DNA from: a virus
DNA length: 20,619 nucleotides
Virus record (IMG/VR): IMGVR_UViG_3300019487_000110
Location: 1 to 20,619 of that record
Direction: 5' to 3' (one strand)
Position numbers and translations under genes: made by a program. Each line of letters starts with the position of its first letter. Positions within the stretch are counted from its first letter, which is position 1. The notes under the pieces are model-generated. The model did not search any database. It was not told the DNA's origin and saw only the letters and a program-made list of their open reading frames with translations. Shown here in pieces: positions 15,399 through 20,619 of this stretch.

Positions 15399-15486
15399 TC
15401 ACCGCTGGGGAGACGGCTGACCAGGTCGCGAGCGGGCCGACTCGGTCGGTGAAGTTGGGGACCCGCCTAACAAGGAGGAGGAAGCG

Positions 15487-15762
15487 ATGAAAGTACGAGC
15501 GAAGGTCAGCGTGGGTTCCATCGAGCGATACCGTAACTACCGAGCCGAGCCGGGGACTACGGGAGACGTGAGGGTGACCTTTGCGTTCGCCTACCGGGAC
15601 GATCCGCAGCACGAGAACAAGCAGTTCTGGGAAGCGACCCCGATGGGGAGCCTCCAACTCCAACTTTCAGGTAAGGCCGGGGTGGGAGCCATCGCGTTTT
15701 TCCAGCGGATGTTCGACGAGAACCGAGAGATGTACCTCGATTTCGAGGAGGCACCACAGTGA
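15487..15762 (+). CDS. Small hypothetical protein (91 aa)
   Basis: A very strong Shine-Dalgarno, AAGGAGGAGG, ends 6 bases before the ATG, so expression is probably high. The product looks like a small alpha/beta domain: an N-terminal strand (KVRAKVSVGSIERY), a loop, VRVTFAFAYRDD, SLQLQLSG, then a helix (AIAFFQRMF) and an acidic end. No family is recognised. The preceding gap (15399-15486) holds a weak hairpin (CCGAC at 15437-15441 with GTCGG at 15445-15449) but no T-run or clear promoter. Confidence 0.6.
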   Translation: MKVRAKVSVGSIERYRNYRAEPGTTGDVRVTFAFAYRDDPQHENKQFWEATPMGSLQLQLSGKAGVGAIAFFQRMFDENREMYLDFEEAPQ

Positions 15763-15866
15763 CCTACCGGGAATGCCCGGACGGAAGTTTGGAAATCCGT
15801 GCCAGCATCGGGTCAGCGTACTGGCACGGGTACTTGGACGAAGGCCATAACTGGAGGAAGGCATGA
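15759..15866 (+). CDS. 35-residue coupled small ORF
   Basis: GTG 15759 overlaps the previous stop (GTGA) and has GAGGAGG (15745-15751) at 7-base spacing; its TGA (15864-15866) overlaps the ATG of the next gene (ATGA). The peptide is rich in Gly, Tyr, Trp and charged residues (GSAYWHGYLDEGHNWRKA at the end) and does not look like random out-of-frame sequence. It fills the gap between two genes exactly. Its last codons also supply the Shine-Dalgarno GGAGGA of the next gene. Confidence 0.5.
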   Translation: MTYRECPDGSLEIRASIGSAYWHGYLDEGHNWRKA

Positions 15867-17026
15867 AAGTCACCATGAAGTTCACTCAGTTCGCCCTCGT
15901 CGCGGCATTACTGGCTCTCACCGGCCCGCTCGCCGCGCAGACCCCGGCGCAGGACAGCGCCACGGTCCGAGTCAAAGGTGACTCGCTCCGGCGTCTCTGC
16001 CCGAGCGGAGCGAGCACGGCTCGGTGTCACCGACTGGCGTGGGAGCAGCTGATCGCCCTGGGCCGGCTGCACGGGCTGGTGGCCGTGCCGGTGCCGCCTC
16101 CTCCACCACCGCCACCGGTACCGCCGCCACCACCCCCGGTGCCGCCCCCCGCGCCACCGCCTCCGCCCCCACCGCCAGCGCCGGTGCCTCCACCTCCGCC
16201 TCCTCCGGACCAGACACTACCCAACCAGCCGGCGGGGTTCTTGCTGATTCAAGATTATCGGTTCGATGTGCATCCCCAGGCGCTGGTGGGCCCGGGGACC
16301 TGGGGCTCGACCTACCGAGATCGGCCGGACGCGGAATACCGGCTGACCGCGACCGGGTTCTCCGGTGCCGCGCCCCACGGGGGAACGGTGGGCGATATGT
16401 GGATGTACAATGCATTCTCGGGAGAAGGGGTGGAGCCCGATGCGTTGGGCATCGAACTCACTGCTGCACACAAGCTCTACGCAAAGCTCTATATCGCCTT
16501 CTGGATTCAGTTCTCGGCGAACTGGCAAGGGCATGGCTCGGGCTTCGACAAGATCTTCCACCTGTGGACCCCGCCGGGTAGCGATCCGCGCAACCGGGTG
16601 TTCTTCTCCGCGGTCAACTTCTCTGGCTCCAATACCGGGAATGACGCCACGACGATCTGGCCGAGTTCCTTCTGTGTGAACCTGCAGACGCCGTGGGGCG
16701 CGAGGAACTTGTACGACCAGTCCCGCCACCCCGACTTTCCGAAACCGCCCGGCATGATGGGGCTTCGGCGCGGTGTGTGGCATCGAATCGAAGTGCTGCT
16801 GGAGCAGAACACCGGCGACAACTTCGACGGGAAGGTCCGGGCGTGGGTGGACGGCGTGCTCACCCAGGATTATTCCGATGTGCGCTTCACGCTGGCCGGT
16901 GAGGCGAAAGGTTGGCACTACTTGGAGTGGGCTCCCACCTGGGGCGGGTACTCCCCGATCAACGTCAACCGCTCGGGCGGGATGCACATGTTCATGGACC
17001 GGATCTACATGAGCGGGCGGAACTAG
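15863..17026 (+). CDS. Secreted polyproline protein with polysaccharide-lyase-like (ConA-fold) domain
   Basis: A 387-residue protein. Residues 1 to about 25 form a Sec signal peptide (Lys-containing N-terminus, FALVAALLALTGPLAA core). A short segment with Cys46 and Cys55 follows, then a proline tract at 76-115. The C-terminal domain (about 124-387) resembles concanavalin-fold polysaccharide lyases of the PL14/PL20 kind: WIQFSANWQGHG, then GVWHRIEVLLEQNTG and GKVRAWVDGVL, then a closing MFMDRIYM strand. Such domains bind or cleave acidic glycans. No lipobox is present. A signal peptide is odd for a virion protein; it may be a phage-encoded exported depolymerase, adhesin or conversion factor. 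Catalytic residues were not assigned. Confidence 0.6.
   Translation: MKVTMKFTQFALVAALLALTGPLAAQTPAQDSATVRVKGDSLRRLCPSGASTARCHRLAWEQLIALGRLHGLVAVPVPPPPPPPPVPPPPPPVPPPAPPPPPPPPAPVPPPPPPPDQTLPNQPAGFLLIQDYRFDVHPQALVGPGTWGSTYRDRPDAEYRLTATGFSGAAPHGGTVGDMWMYNAFSGEGVEPDALGIELTAAHKLYAKLYIAFWIQFSANWQGHGSGFDKIFHLWTPPGSDPRNRVFFSAVNFSGSNTGNDATTIWPSSFCVNLQTPWGARNLYDQSRHPDFPKPPGMMGLRRGVWHRIEVLLEQNTGDNFDGKVRAWVDGVLTQDYSDVRFTLAGEAKGWHYLEWAPTWGGYSPINVNRSGGMHMFMDRIYMSGRN
16088..16207 (+). repeat. Proline-rich tract (residues 76-115)
   Basis: Forty residues composed almost only of Pro with isolated Val and Ala (units such as PVPPPPPP and PPAPPPP). It probably forms a stiff polyproline-II rod between the N-terminal segment and the lectin-like domain. 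Translation of such runs normally depends on EF-P. The CCN-rich codons make the opposite strand glycine-rich, which creates a false frame there. Confidence 0.9.
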
Positions 17027-17718
17027 TGAGTTGGAGTAAAGTAGGGGAGACGGGCTTCGCGACAGGAGTAGGTGATACTCACGTTGTGTCCTTACCTGGG
17101 TCACCTGTTGCTGGTGATTTTGTCTTAGTTGTACTTGCCTGTGATGCAACAGCGGACCCATCGGATGCCACTACGGTCATTACATCGGGTTATACCCAAC
17201 TACTGAGAACTGGCAGTAACGCGCCAACAAACTATGTCGGTTACAAGGTTCTCAGTGGTACACCTGACACTGAGGTTGAGGTGCGTGAGCATGTGGACAC
17301 CCTCTCCTGTGGCCTGATTCAAATTTGGCGAGGTGTGGATACGGCCTCGCCTCTGGATGTGACCCCTCCAGCGGCGGCAACGGGAACGACTGGAACACCA
17401 AACCCACCTTCGATTACTCCAGCAACCGCTAACGCCCTAGTGGTCGCTATCGGCCTCTTGGATGACGATGACGTAGCGGGAAGCGTGACTGCGCCGAGCG
17501 GATACGGCGATCTCATCGCCGCTGACACTGGTCAGGGGAGCGTTGACGGCTCAACAGTCATGGTCGCCTCAAAGGTGCTCGCAACACCAGCCGCCGAGGA
17601 CCCTGCTGCGTTTGGTGGTGGTAACGATGCGTGGATTGGTTTTACTATCGCTTTGCGTCTGGCGGTTGGAAGTTTGCTGCTTAGGCACCGCGCGATGGAC
17701 CACATGCTGGTTCGTTAG
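17026..17718 (+). CDS. Beta-sandwich phage surface-type protein (230 aa), low-GC gene
   Basis: The gene begins at GTG 17026 in a TAGTG overlap with the preceding stop; the frame is open further upstream but only as an overlap with the lyase-like gene. The sequence follows a pattern common in beta-sandwich proteins of phage structural modules: Gly-rich start, SLPGSPVAGDFVLVVLA, a Ser-Gly-Tyr-Thr turn, a Tyr-Lys-Val strand, IQIWRGVDTASPLD, then PSITPATANALVVAIGLLD and a terminal hydrophobic strand. Function as a virion or cell-surface binding protein is inferred. GC is lower than in neighbours (29 of 60 at 17101-17160), which suggests separate acquisition. The C-terminus (LLLRHRAMDHMLVR) looks unusual and may not belong to the fold. 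Confidence 0.6.
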   Translation: MSWSKVGETGFATGVGDTHVVSLPGSPVAGDFVLVVLACDATADPSDATTVITSGYTQLLRTGSNAPTNYVGYKVLSGTPDTEVEVREHVDTLSCGLIQIWRGVDTASPLDVTPPAAATGTTGTPNPPSITPATANALVVAIGLLDDDDVAGSVTAPSGYGDLIAADTGQGSVDGSTVMVASKVLATPAAEDPAAFGGGNDAWIGFTIALRLAVGSLLLRHRAMDHMLVR

Positions 17719-17745
17719 CGAGTAACCCGCGAAAGGAGAGGACCG

Positions 17746-17958
17746 ATGGCGACTTGCCCTGCTTGCGCTCAGCCAGTGCCGGAACCCCGGTACTGTACAG
17801 AGTGCAGTGGGCTTATACGGCGGCGCAACACGCCGCTTGGCCCTCGTGACTGCTGTACGAAGTGGTGCACGCTCGGGCAACAGGAGCAGGCACGCTGTAT
17901 CGAAGCGTCAAAGGACGCTAAGGGACGACCGGCGGCAGCCACCGCCAGGGAGGTGTGA
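17746..17958 (+). CDS. Small Cys-rich zinc-ribbon-like protein (70 aa)
   Basis: An ATG with AAGGAG (17733-17738) at 7-base spacing. Cys4-Pro-Ala-Cys7 and Cys17-Thr-Glu-Cys20 form a compact zinc-ribbon pattern; further cysteines at 36, 37, 41 and 51 (DCCTKWC) could bind a second metal. The C-terminus is basic and Ala-rich. Such small zinc proteins can bind nucleic acid or be structural; no HNH-type His/Asn signature is visible. Its GC is lower than that of the repeat protein gene downstream. It lies between two probable structural genes, so it may be a passenger gene. Confidence 0.6.
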   Translation: MATCPACAQPVPEPRYCTECSGLIRRRNTPLGPRDCCTKWCTLGQQEQARCIEASKDAKGRPAAATAREV

Positions 17959-17960
17959 AT

Positions 17961-18431
17961 ATGGGTCGCCACTATAGCTTGCCCCTCGTATCCACGGCGG
18001 TCACGGCCGCGGTTGATTTGGCTGAGATCGTGACCGCGGCGACGCACATCTGTATCATCCATTCGATCTACCTCCACCAGTCGACCGAGGCTGGCGATGC
18101 TCAGGAGGAACAGCTTCGGCTGGCCTTTAAGACCGGTCAGACAACGTCCGGTTCTGGGGGAAACACCGGCGTGACCCCGGTGCCCCGCCTGCTCGGTGAC
18201 GCCGCGCACGGCATGACGGTGGAGACGTTTAACACCACCAAGGCCTCGGCCGGGACCATCGTGACCCACGGTGCGTGGCCGTGGAATCTCCGACAAGCGT
18301 TCGAGAAGATCTTCACACCGGAGACTAAGATTTTTATTCCGCCCTCGACGCGGGCGACCCTTGAGTTGGTCGCTGCACCGGCCGATTCGGTGACCTTTGA
18401 GGGGGAGATCTTGCTTGAGGTGATCGGGTGA
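17961..18431 (+). CDS. Conserved phage structural-module protein (156 aa)
   Basis: ATG 17961 has GGAGG (17949-17953) at 7-base spacing; an in-frame GTG at 17955 would leave a single base after the site and is rejected. The protein (GRHYSLPLVSTAVTAAVDL, then IIHSIYLHQSTEAGDAQEE, TSGSGGN and the closing EGEILLEVIG) resembles a family of about 150 residues that I recall from many tailed-phage structural modules, with the same order of SQSTE-GDAQEE, TSGSGG and APADS segments. The family's function is not known to me. Beta-rich, no signal peptide. Its stop overlaps the repeat-protein start (GTGA), indicating joint translation. Confidence 0.6.
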   Translation: MGRHYSLPLVSTAVTAAVDLAEIVTAATHICIIHSIYLHQSTEAGDAQEEQLRLAFKTGQTTSGSGGNTGVTPVPRLLGDAAHGMTVETFNTTKASAGTIVTHGAWPWNLRQAFEKIFTPETKIFIPPSTRATLELVAAPADSVTFEGEILLEVIG

Positions 18432-19819
18432 GTAGCGGCGTCTTCCGACGGTACTGGCACCACTATTATCTGCGCCGCCCGACGTTCACGTTTGGGGCGG
18501 CGGCGACGTCGGTGTCGCAGTCGTTCGGCCTGATCCTCGCCTGGAGCCAGGGAATCCGTACCTCGAACACCTTGCCGCTGGAGGTCCTGGGTGGCGTCCG
18601 CTCTGGTGCCACTGGGTCCATGGAGTGGCTCCAGAGCGTCCGGGCCTCTGGCAGCGTTCCCGTGGAGTGGAACCTCGGGTTGCGCTCCTCGCCGGCGCTC
18701 CTCCTTGAATGGCTTGCCACCATCGCAAGCGGCAGAACCCTGCCGTTGGAACGGCTCCTCGGGGTCGCCACAGGGCGCATGGTGGTGATGGAGTGGCTTC
18801 GCGGGATCGCGGCCCAAGCCGGTCTCCCGTTGGAGTCCTTGCTCACCATCCGGCTCGGTCCGACCCCACCGCTGGAGTGGCAGGCGGGCGTTCGCACTCC
18901 CGCAACGGTTCCCTGGGAAAATCGCGGCCCTGTCACGGTGAGCGTCCAAGCCACGCTGCCGATCGAGTGGCTCCACACGATCGCCCAGAGTGCCAGCGCG
19001 CCAACGGACATGCTCCAGGGGGTCCGTGGCGCTCGCACGGTCATCGTCGAGCTCCTCCGTGGGATCGCCTCAGCCGGAGTTGTCCCGGCGGAATGGGCGC
19101 AGGCGATTCGGCAGGGACGGACCGCACCATTCGAATCAGTCGCCAGTCGCACGTCCGGAGCAACGGCTCCGTTTGAGAACCTGCGCGGGGTTCAGGGAGG
19201 TGTCACGGTACCCGCCGAGTGGATCCGGGGCATCCGTGCGAGCGCGGGTCTCCCCGCCGAGTGGATCGCGGCGGTGGCCAGCGGTCGCAGTCTCGCGTGC
19301 GAATGGGTGAGACGCATTGCTGCGAGTGGCGCGATTCCCGACGAATGGGGACTCGGGCTCCGGGCGGGCCGGGCCGTACCGGTGGAATCCCTGCTCACGC
19401 TCCGATCGGGCCCGGTACTGAGGGTGGAATGGCTCGGCTCGGTGCGGAGCGGCCTCCCGCTGCCGTTCGAAGTCGGCCAGGGGCTCCGGTCGGGTCGGAC
19501 CATCCCGCTCGAGCTGCTGGGTCGCCTCGCCGCAGGGCTCACGGCCCGGGTGGAGTGGCTGCAGGGAATCCGCACCAGCACGGGCGTGCCATTCGAATTA
19601 GTGCTCAGCCTCCGGGTTGCAGGGTCCGTGTCCTTCGAGCAGCTCCTCGGTCTCGCGCGCTTGGGGCTCATCCCGATGGAGTGGGTTGGCGGGGCGAGTG
19701 TCACGCACCGGGCCACGACGGTGGAGTTGGCCCTGTCAGTCACCCTGGCCGCCCTGGCCGACCCCGCTACGATCGCGGCGCTTACCGCCTCGCGGACCAC
19801 GCTGGAGGAGATTGAGTAA
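18428..19819 (+). CDS. 14-residue tandem-repeat protein, probable fibre shaft (463 aa)
   Basis: GTG 18428 overlaps the previous stop. After a short aromatic/basic N-terminus (residues 1-30, with YWHHYYLRR), residues 39-418 are built from 27 units of 14 residues. The acidic residue falls at 52, 66, 80 and so on to 164, then (after a 2-residue insertion) at 180, 194 (Asp) and on to 418. Unit pattern: small-Gly-(I/V/L)-(R/A)-x-(S/G)-x-x-hydrophobic-Pro-hydrophobic-Glu-Trp-Leu. By my count Pro precedes the acid by two places in 19 units, Trp follows it in 14, and Arg or Ala lies six places after it in 23. The array ends with a helical tail (ALSVTLAALADPATIAAL). The product is likely a fibrous beta structure in the adhesion apparatus. 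Confidence 0.7.
   Translation: MSSGVFRRYWHHYYLRRPTFTFGAAATSVSQSFGLILAWSQGIRTSNTLPLEVLGGVRSGATGSMEWLQSVRASGSVPVEWNLGLRSSPALLLEWLATIASGRTLPLERLLGVATGRMVVMEWLRGIAAQAGLPLESLLTIRLGPTPPLEWQAGVRTPATVPWENRGPVTVSVQATLPIEWLHTIAQSASAPTDMLQGVRGARTVIVELLRGIASAGVVPAEWAQAIRQGRTAPFESVASRTSGATAPFENLRGVQGGVTVPAEWIRGIRASAGLPAEWIAAVASGRSLACEWVRRIAASGAIPDEWGLGLRAGRAVPVESLLTLRSGPVLRVEWLGSVRSGLPLPFEVGQGLRSGRTIPLELLGRLAAGLTARVEWLQGIRTSTGVPFELVLSLRVAGSVSFEQLLGLARLGLIPMEWVGGASVTHRATTVELALSVTLAALADPATIAALTASRTTLEEIE
18542..19681 (+). repeat. 27-unit, 42-bp coding repeat array
   Basis: The units are 42 bases long and coding; the acidic codon recurs every 42 bases from 18581 to 18917 and from 18965 to 19679, with one 48-base step between. 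DNA copies are well diverged (varied third positions), so selection acts on the protein pattern and no recent expansion is visible. Confidence 0.85.
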
Positions 19820-20155
19820 ATGGCCCTCACCACATTCACGATCAAGCAGGGGGACCGGCTCCCCGCGCTCGCGGCAACCCTGAAGTTCGCGGACGGCACG
19901 ATCAAGGATCTGACGGGGCACACGGTGAAATTCCTAATGCGCTCAGCGAAGACCGGAACGGTGAAGGTCAATGGCAACGCCTCCGTCGTCCTCGCCTCGG
20001 CGGGCACCGTCCGCTACGACTGGGCGGGCAGCGATACGGATACGGTGGGCCATTATCAGGGCGAGTTCGAGACCACGGAAACGGCGACCGGCAAGAAGAC
20101 GACGTTCCCGAACAGCGGGTATCTCACGATTCGGGTGGGTGATGACATCGCATGA
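19820..20155 (+). CDS. BppU N-terminal-like baseplate/fibre anchoring protein (111 aa)
   Basis: ATG directly after the TAA of the repeat gene, with GGAGGAG (19804-19810) at 9-base spacing. The sequence TIKQGDRLPAL, then FADGTIKDLTGHTVKFLMR, VRYDWAGSDTDTVGHYQGEFE and the final GYLTIRV strand follow the BppU N-terminal domain (DUF2479 type): ligand-free beta fold with a Gly-Asp start, an Asp-Leu-Thr-Gly strand turn and a Gly-x-Tyr-x-x-Glu-Phe segment. In lactococcal phages BppU links receptor-binding proteins to the baseplate. Here it is only that domain, so it may anchor the neighbouring repeat protein. The partnership is inference. Confidence 0.7.
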   Translation: MALTTFTIKQGDRLPALAATLKFADGTIKDLTGHTVKFLMRSAKTGTVKVNGNASVVLASAGTVRYDWAGSDTDTVGHYQGEFETTETATGKKTTFPNSGYLTIRVGDDIA

Positions 20156-20173
20156 GCAGACCCGAGCGGTGTA

Positions 20174-20365
20174 ATGGCTCGCTGGCTCGCCCTCGCTCGC
20201 CTCCCGGACCGCCCCACCAAGGCGGACGCCCAGGAGATCGCCGCCCTGTTACACGGCAATAGCCTCATTGCCGTTATCTCCGTCGCCGATTGGGAGCTCA
20301 GTGAGGAGGAGAGGAAAATCAGGGAAGCCCACAAACGCCGGCGCGACGATGATGACGGCGCGTAG
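20174..20365 (+). CDS. Small charged helical protein (63 aa)
   Basis: ATG 20174, 18 bases after the BppU-like stop; the in-frame stop at 20153-20155 excludes an earlier start. No good Shine-Dalgarno is present, so coupling to the upstream gene is likely. Residues 1-30 are amphipathic with a PTKADAQEIAALL helix, followed by an ISVADWELSEEERK turn and a strongly charged end (HKRRRDDDD). No family is recognised. The overlapping frame starting at ATG 20152 is Pro/Arg-rich and looks non-coding. Confidence 0.5.
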   Translation: MARWLALARLPDRPTKADAQEIAALLHGNSLIAVISVADWELSEEERKIREAHKRRRDDDDGA

Positions 20366-20388
20366 CACCTTCTGGGTAGCAGCTGATC

Positions 20389-20619
20389 ATGTGGAGCGCG
20401 GTCGTGCGTAGGGGCACCTGGATCCTCGGAGGCCTCGCCGTCCTGGCAATCGCAGTCCTCGCCGTGCTCTGGGCCCTGGCGGAGAAACGGGCCCGCTCGA
20501 GCGGGATCCGGGCGGACTCCCTCGAGGCAGTAGCCGACACCCAACGCAGCGTCGCCGGCGTCCAGGTCCGGCGCATCGTGCAGCTCGAGGGCGAGCTCTC
20601 CCGGGCCACCGTCGAGGAA
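20389..20619 (+). CDS. Single-span membrane protein with coiled coil, N-terminal part
   Basis: The frame is open from ATG 20389 to the window end (77 codons) and is cut there. A basic N-terminus (VVRRG) precedes a clear membrane span at about 11-30 (ILGGLAVLAIAVLAVLWAL) and a charged amphipathic helix (RADSLEAVADTQRSV, then QLEGELSRATVEE). This is the layout of inner-membrane spanins of the Rz type, which disrupt the outer membrane with a lipoprotein partner, but many other small phage membrane proteins look alike. The ribosome binding site is weak. The missing C-terminus and the next gene would decide. Confidence 0.5.
   Translation, partial: MWSAVVRRGTWILGGLAVLAIAVLAVLWALAEKRARSSGIRADSLEAVADTQRSVAGVQVRRIVQLEGELSRATVEE

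Noticed and set aside
15399-15452. Terminator or riboswitch after the two-span membrane protein
   Set aside because: Only short stems are visible (CCGAC/GTCGG, TCACCG/CGGTGA) with no T-run or known riboswitch core.
16027-16224. Minus-strand poly-glycine frame
   Set aside because: It is the complement of the proline tract codons and has no ribosome site.
17955-17960. GTG 17955 as start of the 156-residue structural protein
   Set aside because: Only one base separates it from the Shine-Dalgarno, whereas ATG 17961 has 7-base spacing.
18542-19681. CRISPR-like array because of regular 42-bp spacing
   Set aside because: There are no identical repeats separated by unique spacers; the units are coding and diverged at third positions.
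18137-20007. Long minus-strand frames opposite the repeat gene (18137-18976, 18466-19152, 19192-20007)
   Set aside because: The 42-bp repeat keeps the opposite frames free of stops; the repeat pattern is meaningful only in the + frame.
20152-20262. Alternative ORF from ATG 20152 overlapping the BppU-like stop
   Set aside because: It encodes a Pro/Arg/Gly-rich 36-residue string and conflicts with the better frame at 20174.

Overview
This window is the tail, lysis and adhesion region of a siphovirus-type tailed phage or prophage. Every gene I accept lies on the + strand, most of them stop-to-start coupled. DNA is GC-rich (hand-counted 68% at 18601-18660) and start codons usually have Shine-Dalgarno sites, so the host is a high-GC bacterium. 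A Sec-type signal peptide ending in Ala-Ala-Gln resembles Gemmatimonadota secreted proteins, but that host guess is weak. No integrase, repressor, tRNA, att site or CRISPR was seen, so phage versus prophage cannot be decided here.

Region 1 (1-11795), tail: the end of an HK97 gp10-like neck protein, tail terminator, a large tail tube protein, a 67-residue unknown, the G/GT tail assembly chaperones joined by a -1 ribosomal frameshift (slippery heptamer at 2850-2856), a 17-residue coupled micro-ORF, tape measure (1124 aa), distal tail protein, a 1342-residue tail hub/tip protein with a jelly-roll-like insertion and five Ig-like repeats, and a small helical protein. A strong intrinsic terminator follows at 11880-11916.

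Region 2 (11957-15398), structural and lysis: a probable virion protein, a Cys-containing unknown, a small membrane protein, a GH24 endolysin, a multi-span membrane protein (best holin candidate), a membrane-anchored HExxH protein, and a two-span membrane/coiled-coil protein. The lysis genes overlap or nearly touch.

Region 3 (15487-20619), accessory and adhesion: a 91-residue unknown, a 35-residue coupled ORF, a secreted protein with a 40-residue proline tract and a polysaccharide-lyase-like concanavalin domain, a low-GC patch (beta-sandwich protein plus zinc-ribbon protein), a conserved virion-type protein, a 463-residue protein built from 27 copies of a 14-residue repeat, a BppU_N-like baseplate protein, a small charged protein and the start of a single-span coiled-coil membrane protein.

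The tail genes build a long non-contractile tail on the tube and tape measure with help of G/GT; the hub, repeat protein and BppU-like protein probably form the tip and side-fibre apparatus; the endolysin set opens the cell. The most unusual elements are the 14-residue repeat protein, the extended RNA hairpin ending exactly at the probable chaperone start codon, the secreted polyproline/lyase-like protein and the HExxH protein in the lysis cassette.
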